Shown here: positions 8,669 to 15,443 of the stretch, one piece after another | How positions within the stretch are numbered: the first letter of the stretch is position 1 | How the letters are laid out: each line of letters begins with the position of its first letter | Origin: Gammaproteobacteria bacterium HGW-Gammaproteobacteria-13 | Lineage (GTDB): Bacteria; Pseudomonadota; Gammaproteobacteria; Pseudomonadales; Pseudomonadaceae | Direction of reading: 5' to 3' | Length of the DNA: 64,000 nucleotides | Assembly: GCA_002840155.1 (NCBI GenBank) | Contig: PGZH01000008.1 | Location: 310,001 to 374,000, forward strand | The notes under the pieces: generated by a model | What the model was told of the DNA's origin: nothing | The model's database searches: none | What the model saw: only the letters and a program-made list of their open reading frames with translations | Position numbers and translations under genes: made by a program

Positions 8669-9399
8669 TCCCTGCCCTCGAAAAACGCAATGACTTGGCG
8701 GATGCGTTTCTTATCGGAAGCATTCAAGCGCTGGCGCCCACGGTATTGAAGATAAAATCGCAAACGCTGAGTGCGTGAAAGCACCTTGTTAGCGACTTTA
8801 TCCAGACACGCCAAATCTTTGATGATGCGGTAGCGCAGCAAAGGCCCCCACCAAAAGGTCCCAGTTGGGCAGTCAATGAAGAAAAGCTCACCACGCTGAT
8901 TGACCAGCAGGTTGCGCCACTTCAAGTCATTGTGGGTGAAATGGTGATCGTGCAGCGCACGGGTGCCCTTGGCTAACTGCTGACTGACCTGCAAAACCCA
9001 ACGGGGGTCGCTCAACCGCGCATCCTGCCGATTGGCAATTTCGGCCAAATCAAGCGTGCCCTCAAGCTCGCGGGTAATGAGCGCCCCGCGGACAAAAGCC
9101 CCAACTCGGCGCTCAAGCCCATAGGCCACAATCGGCGCAGTGGGGATGCCCCACTTGGCGAACAACTTGAGGTTTTGCCACTCCGCTTTAACCCGAGGAC
9201 GACCAAGGTAACGCCGTAGACCTTTACCAGCGCCCCAGTAGCGTTTGACGTAATAACGCACCCCGCCGAACTCCACACGAATGACTTCAGACAAGGGGTC
9301 AGAGGTCAAACGCTCACCTTCAAGTGCAAATACAGCCTCAAGGGTTCCGAAAGCGCCGAGCAGAATCGGCTCGTGCAGGTCATGTTTCCACGCTGTCAT
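8665..9399 (-). CDS. wapP: LPS core kinase WapP-like
   Basis: A protein of 244 residues with kinase-fold features: YYVKRYW near residue 50 (candidate ATP-binding lysine), FTHNDLKWRNLLV near residue 156 (HND-x-K-x2-N catalytic loop) and FFIDCPTGTFWW near residue 173, where the metal-binding segment reads D-C-P instead of D-F-G. It matches WapP of P. aeruginosa in length, in the N-terminal pattern LEAVFALEGERLT and in position between waaP and wapQ, although here a GT9 gene separates it from waaP. The product probably phosphorylates a core heptose in the cytoplasm before LPS export. Composition appears somewhat AT-richer than waaP itself. It overlaps both neighbours by four bases. Confidence 0.78.
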   Translation of the reverse strand: MTAWKHDLHEPILLGAFGTLEAVFALEGERLTSDPLSEVIRVEFGGVRYYVKRYWGAGKGLRRYLGRPRVKAEWQNLKLFAKWGIPTAPIVAYGLERRVGAFVRGALITRELEGTLDLAEIANRQDARLSDPRWVLQVSQQLAKGTRALHDHHFTHNDLKWRNLLVNQRGELFFIDCPTGTFWWGPLLRYRIIKDLACLDKVANKVLSRTQRLRFYLQYRGRQRLNASDKKRIRQVIAFFEGRE

Positions 9400-10361
9400 G
9401 CCTGCGTCCTGTTTAAGTCAGGCAGCGCACTGACGATGCGGCGCAACGGAATGAACGGGCGCCAGACTGTTTTGCCCAGCCATTTGAAGCTCAGGACCGG
9501 ATTGATCACGCTATTGAGCTCATTGAAGCCAGGGCGCCAGGTGAAATCGGTACGCCGGCGTGTAATGGTGAATGTCCGCAACCCCAGCAGTGAACCGAGA
9601 TGCCCGCCGCCGGAATCATTACTAATGACGATGGTGCATGTCAGCAAGAAGTCGACAAGCCCTTTCAAGTCACTGAATGCATGCACATGATGGCCTGAGT
9701 ACTGTGCCTTTAAGGCTTGCTGCTCAGCCGGAATACCGACGAACTCGACCTGCCACCCCTTGGCAACCAGATGGCGAGCAAGACGACAAAATCCAGAGGC
9801 CGAGAAATTTTTACTCTCATGCGGTGTGGTCGGGAAAATGGCCACACGGCGCTCGACATCGCAGGCGCCGCGAGACGGGGTTTGCAACCCTGCAATTGGC
9901 CTGGAAAGGTCCAGACCCAATACTTCTTCCGCGTACAGATCGATCCACTGCACCATGGTCTTGCCTGCCTTGGGGTCTCGGCAGATCACGTTATGCGCAC
10001 CTTCAATACGGCAACCATCGAGCAATACAGGCGGCTGTTCGGACCTGAGCCTGATGGGGAGTTTCTTGCCGGCAAGGTAAGCCACATTACTCAGCGGGAC
10101 ATCGACAAACCAATCAATCGCACAAATAACCAAATCGTTGCAGCCAGCTAGTGCAGGCACATCCGGCGTACCACCTAGAATGTCCAGCCCAGGTAGGTAC
10201 TCGCTCACTGATGACAACGATACTGAAGCCAAGGTGACCTTCGCACCCGTAGCCTGGAGACGCCAGGCAAGGCGCAAGAACAGCGTGGTATCGCCCAACG
10301 CAGGACATGGAACCAGTGCAACCCTCACTCCCGGGCCGATCAACGCCTTCTTCTCCGACAT
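9396..10361 (-). CDS. GT9 (heptosyltransferase-like) protein inserted in the core operon
   Basis: A 321-residue protein resembling glycosyltransferase family 9 (heptosyltransferases). It has an early ALVPCPALGDTTLFLRLAWR segment equivalent to the N-terminal GxGD turn, then RRVAIFPTTPHESKNFSASG, and near residue 245 VISNDSGGGHLGSLLG, the SNDSGxxH donor-site motif. It is more divergent than waaC and waaF in this window. P. aeruginosa has no such gene between waaP and wapP as I recall it, so this looks like an additional transferase acquired by this lineage; the AT-richer bases support that. It starts right after the waaP stop and overlaps wapP by four bases. The transferred sugar is not known. 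Confidence 0.75.
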   Translation of the reverse strand: MSEKKALIGPGVRVALVPCPALGDTTLFLRLAWRLQATGAKVTLASVSLSSVSEYLPGLDILGGTPDVPALAGCNDLVICAIDWFVDVPLSNVAYLAGKKLPIRLRSEQPPVLLDGCRIEGAHNVICRDPKAGKTMVQWIDLYAEEVLGLDLSRPIAGLQTPSRGACDVERRVAIFPTTPHESKNFSASGFCRLARHLVAKGWQVEFVGIPAEQQALKAQYSGHHVHAFSDLKGLVDFLLTCTIVISNDSGGGHLGSLLGLRTFTITRRRTDFTWRPGFNELNSVINPVLSFKWLGKTVWRPFIPLRRIVSALPDLNRTQA

Positions 10362-11168
10362 CTACAGTCGATCTCCATAACGCTGTTTGCGGCCGTACAA
10401 TTTAGCCGCCTTGGATTCCAGCCAAGCGAGCAGACGACCTTCTTCCTGAAGGATTTGCCGCAAGGGTTGTTGAAAATAACCACGCAGAAAGCGCAGTTTG
10501 TCGCGCCGGGTCAGGCCGATATCCAGTACGGAGAAGTACAGCGCGGCCAAGTCCTTGTTGCGCCAGCGCAACGGCAGCTGATTGCGCACCTGGGCGCGGT
10601 GCAGGTCAATCACTGACAAGCGGAAATCGTCGGCGGTGACCGGTTTATCGGTGTGCAGCAGGAAGTGGCAGATGTAGCAGTCGCGGTGATTGACCCCGGC
10701 GCGGTGCATGCTGCCGACCATATTCGCCACTTCCTTGATCAACGCCCACTTCAGTCGGGGCTCGGGCGGTTGCTGCGCCCAGTTCAGACTGAGCTGTTCC
10801 AGGTCGGTGGTCGGCGCCAGTTCTTCGGTGACGATAAAGGAATGCTGCGCCGCCGGGTTGCTGCCGCGCTCGCCGTAGGCCACGGCGGTCATGGTCGCCA
10901 CACCGACTTCGGTCAGACGCTGAATGGCTTGCCACTCTTGGCGCGCACCGAGCACCGGCAGCTTGGCAGTGAGCAGGTTCTTGACGATTTCGCCCCAACC
11001 GATACCGCGATGGATCTTGACGAAGTAACCGCGCCCGTCGACTTCAGTGCGCAGCGTGCGGCGGCCTTCCAGCTCGCGGTATACCTGGCCCTGCAGCGCT
11101 TCGACAGCGGCAAAGGCATCGCGACCGGCCCACAGGCTTTTAAAGGGTTCAGCCAGTACCAGTTTCAT
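10362..11168 (-). CDS. waaP: LPS heptose I kinase WaaP
   Basis: A 268-residue kinase, the usual length of Pseudomonas WaaP, which phosphorylates O-4 of the first heptose of the LPS inner core and is essential in P. aeruginosa. Visible motifs are YFVKIHRGIGWGEI near residue 48 (ATP-binding lysine), GVNHRDCYICHFLL near residue 160 (HRD catalytic loop) and LSVIDLHRAQ near residue 187 (metal-binding Asp). The C-terminal RRDKLRFLRGYFQQPLR is typical of the family. It follows waaG with a four-base overlap and runs directly into the GT9 gene. It acts in the cytoplasm on nascent core-lipid A. This is a confident assignment. Confidence 0.95.
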   Translation of the reverse strand: MKLVLAEPFKSLWAGRDAFAAVEALQGQVYRELEGRRTLRTEVDGRGYFVKIHRGIGWGEIVKNLLTAKLPVLGARQEWQAIQRLTEVGVATMTAVAYGERGSNPAAQHSFIVTEELAPTTDLEQLSLNWAQQPPEPRLKWALIKEVANMVGSMHRAGVNHRDCYICHFLLHTDKPVTADDFRLSVIDLHRAQVRNQLPLRWRNKDLAALYFSVLDIGLTRRDKLRFLRGYFQQPLRQILQEEGRLLAWLESKAAKLYGRKQRYGDRL

Positions 11169-12286
11169 GGACGTGTCGCCAGAATGATGTCGGCCGCATG
11201 TTGCGGCATGGAATACAGATCGGCGCTGTCGGCGTAGGCCAGGCCATTGCGTGACCAGAAGGCACGACGCTGATCGTCGGCCAGCATATCGGCGAGCAGA
11301 TGATTAAGGCGCTCCTGCTCGAACGGCCCACTCAGCACGCGCCCGGCATCCGCCTCGGCGATGTAATGGGCGTAACCGCAGACATCTGTCACCAGCACTG
11401 GCAAGCCGGAGACCAGCGCCTCCAGCAGCACGGTGCCAGTGTTTTCGTTGTAGGCCGGGTGGATCAGCAGATCGGCACCGAGCAGGAAGCGCGGAATATC
11501 GCTGCGCCCCTTGAGAATCTGCACCTGATCGGACACACCTAGCGCCTTGGCCTGCAGCTGGAACGAGCGCGGATCATCCTGACCGATGGCGATCAGCCGA
11601 GTGCGCTGCTTCAGCTCGCGCGGCAAGGCGGCCAGGGCCTTGAGGCTGCGATCCAGACCTTTGGTCTTGAAGCCGGAGCCGATCTGCACCAGCAGCAGGT
11701 CGTTATCCGCCAGCTTGAATTCAGCACGAAGCTCGGCGCGAATCTCAGCCGCATTGGCCGGCGCGCGGCGGTCTGCGGCGATGCCCGGCGGCAGCAGGTG
11801 AAAGCGCTGCAGCGGGGTGTGGTAATGCTTGATAAACAGCGGCTGCTGCACTTCGGAGATCATCAGAATCTCGGTCTTCGACTCGGGGGCAAACACCGCC
11901 CGCTCGTAATCGGCAAAGTGTTTGTAACGCCCCCAGTGCTTGTAGATCGGCGCGCGCAGGGTCTGCGCCTTGTCTTCATAACAACCATCGGCGGCGTAGT
12001 AGACATCGAGGCCAGGCATCTTGTTAAAGCCGATCAGCCGATCAACCGGGCGCTTGGCCAGATCGGCCTCAACCCAGGCGGTGAGCTTTTCATTACGTTT
12101 GTGGTTGAACAGCGCCTTGACCGGCACCACCACCACCTCGAAGCCCGCCGGCACTTCACCTTCCCAGATCGGTGTGTAGACGCGGATAGCATGACCGCGC
12201 GTCTGGCACTCCAGAGCAATGCGCATAAAGTCGCGCTGCAGGCCGCCAAAGGGGAAGTATTTGTAGAGGATAAACGCGAGCTGCAT
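11165..12286 (-). CDS. waaG: LPS core glucosyltransferase WaaG
   Basis: A 373-residue GT4 enzyme. It starts with QLAFILYKYFPFGGLQRDF, the characteristic WaaG N-terminus, and contains VQIGSGFKTKGLDRSL near residue 200 and NENTGTVLLEALVSG, the E-x7-E donor motif, near residue 290. WaaG transfers the first hexose onto the second heptose of the inner core (a galactosamine-type donor in P. aeruginosa, UDP-glucose in enterics). The gene lies between waaC and waaP, the standard Pseudomonas order, and shares bases with both. It acts at the cytoplasmic face of the inner membrane. Confidence 0.93.
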   Translation of the reverse strand: MQLAFILYKYFPFGGLQRDFMRIALECQTRGHAIRVYTPIWEGEVPAGFEVVVVPVKALFNHKRNEKLTAWVEADLAKRPVDRLIGFNKMPGLDVYYAADGCYEDKAQTLRAPIYKHWGRYKHFADYERAVFAPESKTEILMISEVQQPLFIKHYHTPLQRFHLLPPGIAADRRAPANAAEIRAELRAEFKLADNDLLLVQIGSGFKTKGLDRSLKALAALPRELKQRTRLIAIGQDDPRSFQLQAKALGVSDQVQILKGRSDIPRFLLGADLLIHPAYNENTGTVLLEALVSGLPVLVTDVCGYAHYIAEADAGRVLSGPFEQERLNHLLADMLADDQRRAFWSRNGLAYADSADLYSMPQHAADIILATRP

Positions 12287-13296
12287 CAGACAACGTCCTC
12301 GGCCAGCAACAGGGCCTGCAATTGTGTGGCGACACGCTCCGCATCCAGACCGTCGAAACAGGCTTTGTGGCGATCACCCGAGCCAGCATTCGGCCCGGTG
12401 GCGCACAAGTGCACCTGACCGCGTCCATAGGCACCCACGCGCCCCGGTAGGGTCGGGCCGTACAGGGAAATACTTGGCACATCCAGCGCAGCGGCCAGAT
12501 GGCCCAGACCGGTATCCACCGCCACACAGGCACTGGCGCCAGCAATCACTTTAGCCACACCGGCAAGATTTAATTTGGGCAGCACCGCGGCGTTTTCAAT
12601 ACCGGCGGCGATTCGTTCGGCGCGGGCTTTCTCGGCTTCATTGCCCCAGGGCAGGCGCACCGCCCAACCCTGCGCGCTCATCTGTTCGGCCAGCGCACGC
12701 CAGTCGGCTTCTGGCCAATGCTTGCTTGGCCAGGTGGTGCCGTGCAGAAACAGCAAGTAAGGCTGCGGCGCGTGATCAGCCAGCTGCGCGCGATTGAGGC
12801 CGTAATCACCGACGCCCGCTGGCAGCGCATAGCCCAGCGCCTGGGCGAATAGCTGACGAGTGCGCTCCAGAGCATGCTGTTCGCGCGGCACGGCATAGCT
12901 TCGATCATAGAAGCGACTGGCAAGCGGCTCACGCGCAGAGTCGCGATCCAGGCCGGCAATCGGTGCCTTGACATAGCGCGTTAGCCAGGCACTTTTCAGC
13001 AAGCCCTGAGCATCGATCACCAAGTCATATTTGGTTTCGCCGAGACGCTGCTTAAAGCGCTTCCACTCGCCATTTTTCAGGGTCTGCCAGAGGTGCTTGC
13101 GCCAGCGGCGGATGGCCACCGGAATCACCTGCGCCACGGCCGGGTGCCAGGCGGGAATCTCGGCAAACCCCTCCTCCACTACCCAGTCGAACTGGACACC
13201 GGGAATGGCGCGCGCAGCATCGGTCAACGCTGGCAGGGTGTGCACCACATCGCCCAGCGAAGAGGTTTTGATCAACAGTACCCGCAAGCTATTCAA
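12286..13296 (-). CDS. waaC: LPS heptosyltransferase I WaaC
   Basis: A 336-residue GT9 enzyme adding the first L-glycero-D-manno-heptose to Kdo2-lipid A. The N-terminus reads LLIKTSSLGDVVHTLPAL, the family signature, with VIDAQGLLKSAW near residue 95, LHGTTWPSKHWPE near residue 185 and VAVDTGLGHLAAAL near residue 257, the donor-binding histidine motif. It overlaps waaF by eight bases and waaG by one. It is distinguished from waaF by the TSSLGD turn and the TTWPSK motif. It acts in the cytoplasm on ADP-heptose. Confidence 0.95.
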   Translation of the reverse strand: MNSLRVLLIKTSSLGDVVHTLPALTDAARAIPGVQFDWVVEEGFAEIPAWHPAVAQVIPVAIRRWRKHLWQTLKNGEWKRFKQRLGETKYDLVIDAQGLLKSAWLTRYVKAPIAGLDRDSAREPLASRFYDRSYAVPREQHALERTRQLFAQALGYALPAGVGDYGLNRAQLADHAPQPYLLFLHGTTWPSKHWPEADWRALAEQMSAQGWAVRLPWGNEAEKARAERIAAGIENAAVLPKLNLAGVAKVIAGASACVAVDTGLGHLAAALDVPSISLYGPTLPGRVGAYGRGQVHLCATGPNAGSGDRHKACFDGLDAERVATQLQALLLAEDVV

Positions 13297-14323
13297 CCTC
13301 GACCGGGTCGCTGACCAGGCGATCCAGCGCCTCGATCACCGGGCGCGGCTTGAGCTGGCCCAGGCAGTTGTAGTGGCCGAAACGGCAGGTGCGGTCAAAG
13401 CAGGGGCTGCATTCCAGCCCCAGGCGGACGATTTCCACCTGTTCGGCCAGCGGTGGGGTAAAGCCCGGTGAAGTCGAGCCGTAGACCGCCACCAGCGGGC
13501 GATTCAGCGCTGCCGCCACATGCATCAGGCCAGAATCGTTGGACACCACGGCGCCGGCGCAAGACAGCAAATCGATGGCTTCAGCCAGGCTGGTTTCGCC
13601 GGCCAGGTTCACCGCTTCCTCACGCAGACCGGGAATCAGTCGGCTGCGAATGTCTTCACCGACCGGGTGATCATTCTTCGAGCCGAAAATCCACACCTGC
13701 CAGCCGGCGCGGATCTTCAGCTCGGCGACCTTGGCGTAATGCTCGCTCGGCCAGCGCTTGGCTTCACCAAACTCAGCCCCTGGGCACAGCGCCAGCACCG
13801 GGCGATCCAGGGTCAGACCAAACTTGGCCAGGGCGGTGTCGCGGCTCTGTGCGTCGATCTGCAAGGCGGGGCGTGGATAAGGCTGCGGCAGCGCGGCACC
13901 TGGCTCGAAGGCCAGCGCCATAAAGCGCTCGATCATCAGCGGGTAGCGTTCTTTATCAAGCGTGCGGATATCGTTGAGCAGGCCATAGCGCAGCTCACCC
14001 TTCCAGCCGGTGCGCTTGGGGATACCGGCAAAATACGGTACCAACGCGGACTTCAGCGAGTTGGGCAGCAGAATCGCCTGATCGTACTGACCGGCCAGGG
14101 ACTTGCCGATCTTGCGCCGCGTCGCCAGTTCGAGCACGCCATGACCGAGCGGAAAGCTCAGGGCCGCGCGCACTTCGGGCATGCGTTCGAGAATCGGCCG
14201 ACTCCACTCGGGGGCCAGTACATCGATTGCACAGCCGGGGTGACGCTGCTGCAGACACTGAAACAGTGTCTGCGCCATCACCATGTCACCCACCCAGCTG
14301 GGGCCTACGATCAGTATTTTCAT
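13289..14323 (-). CDS. waaF: LPS heptosyltransferase II WaaF
   Basis: A 344-residue GT9 enzyme that adds the second heptose of the LPS inner core. It begins KILIVGPSWVGDMVMAQTLF, the WaaF N-terminal motif, and carries LCPGAEFGEAKRWP near residue 175 and VVSNDSGLMHVAAAL near residue 262. C-terminal cysteines occur at SPCFDRTCRFGHYNCL, also typical of WaaF. I placed the start at ATG 14323, with GGAAG just upstream, instead of the longer open frame to 14344, because homologues start with MKIL. It is probably the first gene of the LPS core operon; the 111 bases between it and the ilvE stop are the likely promoter or read-through zone. Confidence 0.95.
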   Translation of the reverse strand: MKILIVGPSWVGDMVMAQTLFQCLQQRHPGCAIDVLAPEWSRPILERMPEVRAALSFPLGHGVLELATRRKIGKSLAGQYDQAILLPNSLKSALVPYFAGIPKRTGWKGELRYGLLNDIRTLDKERYPLMIERFMALAFEPGAALPQPYPRPALQIDAQSRDTALAKFGLTLDRPVLALCPGAEFGEAKRWPSEHYAKVAELKIRAGWQVWIFGSKNDHPVGEDIRSRLIPGLREEAVNLAGETSLAEAIDLLSCAGAVVSNDSGLMHVAAALNRPLVAVYGSTSPGFTPPLAEQVEIVRLGLECSPCFDRTCRFGHYNCLGQLKPRPVIEALDRLVSDPVEVE

Positions 14324-14342
14324 GCCACTTCCAGAAACGACC

Positions 14343-14360
14343 AAGGAGGCTTTCGCCTCC
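14343..14360 (-). terminator. Possible weak terminator hairpin between ilvE and waaF
   Basis: The sequence GGAGGC-TTTC-GCCTCC (14345-14360 region) forms a six-pair stem with a four-base loop in the gap after ilvE. On the minus strand it is followed by only a short T-poor tail, so read-through from ilvE into waaF is plausible. Support is limited to the inverted repeat. Confidence 0.3.
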
Positions 14361-14434
14361 CGGACAGACTCAACGCTCGACTATCAGCCTAGCCTGCGGG
14401 CCGAATGCAGCAGCATCCAGCCCATGCGAGGCAG

Positions 14435-15358
14435 TTATTTGACCAGCGTACGCCACTCAGCGTGGGCATCGGTTTTACCCGTCACCAGATCAAAATAAGC
14501 GGTTTGCAGCTTCTCGGTGATCGGCCCACGGCGGCCTGCGCCGATCTGCCGGCCATCGACTTCACGGATCGGCGTGACTTCGGCGGCGGTGCCAGTGAAG
14601 AAGGCTTCATCGGCGATATACACCTCATCGCGGGTGATGCGCTTCTCGACCACTTCCAGGCCATGCTCGGCGGCCAGGGTCAGAATGGTATTGCGGGTGA
14701 TGCCGTTCAGGCAGGAGGTCACTTCTGGGGTGTAGATCACGCCGTTCTTGACCAGGAAGATATTCTCGCCCGAGCCTTCGGCCACGTAGCCTTCCGGGTC
14801 CAGCAACATGGCCTCGTCGGCGCCACCGGAGATGGCTTCCTGCAGGGCCAGCATCGAGTTGATGTAGTTGCCGTTGGCCTTGGCGCGGGTCATCGAGATG
14901 TTGACGTGGTGGCGGGTAAAGGAGCTGGTACGCACCTTGATGCCAACCTGCAGGGCTTCGTCGCCCATATAGGCGCCCCAGCTCCAGGCCGCGACGATCA
15001 CCTGGGTTTTCAGGCCACTGGCGCGCAGGCCCATGGCTTCAGATCCGTAGAACACCATCGGGCGGATGTAAGCGCTTTCCAGGTTGTTCTCACGCACGGC
15101 GGCGCGGGTGGCTTCGTTGATTTCGTCTTTGCTGAACGGAATCTTCATGCCCATGATGTGGGCCGAGTCGAACAGGCGGTCGGTGTGCGCTTGCAGGCGG
15201 AAAATCGCCGTGCCTTGCGGGGTATTGTAGGCGCGCACGCCTTCAAACACGCCCATGCCGTAGTGCAGGGTATGGGTCAGCACGTGGGTGGTCGCGTTGC
15301 GCCACGGCACCAGCTCGCCGTCATACCAGATCACGCCATCACGATCGGCCATCGACAT
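14435..15358 (-). CDS. ilvE: Branched-chain amino acid aminotransferase IlvE
   Basis: A 307-residue class IV PLP aminotransferase catalysing the last step of valine, leucine and isoleucine synthesis and the first of their breakdown. It begins ADRDGVIWYDGELVPW and contains HTLHYGMGVFEGVRAY near residue 38. RAKANGNYINSMLA near residue 160 is the segment with the PLP-binding lysine. EGSGENIFLVKNG follows near residue 205. The ATG at 15358 has an AGG five bases upstream; another ATG two codons later is possible. It is separated from glnE by 85 bases in the same direction, so glnE read-through is possible. In P. aeruginosa ilvE sits in the same place between waaF and glnE. Confidence 0.95.
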   Translation of the reverse strand: MSMADRDGVIWYDGELVPWRNATTHVLTHTLHYGMGVFEGVRAYNTPQGTAIFRLQAHTDRLFDSAHIMGMKIPFSKDEINEATRAAVRENNLESAYIRPMVFYGSEAMGLRASGLKTQVIVAAWSWGAYMGDEALQVGIKVRTSSFTRHHVNISMTRAKANGNYINSMLALQEAISGGADEAMLLDPEGYVAEGSGENIFLVKNGVIYTPEVTSCLNGITRNTILTLAAEHGLEVVEKRITRDEVYIADEAFFTGTAAEVTPIREVDGRQIGAGRRGPITEKLQTAYFDLVTGKTDAHAEWRTLVK

Positions 15359-15443
15359 AGTTGCCTGCTCCTCAAACTCGATTGGTACAACATTGGCCGG
15401 CCACCCTGGGTGCCCGACATCCTCAAATTCAGCTCAGCCTACT

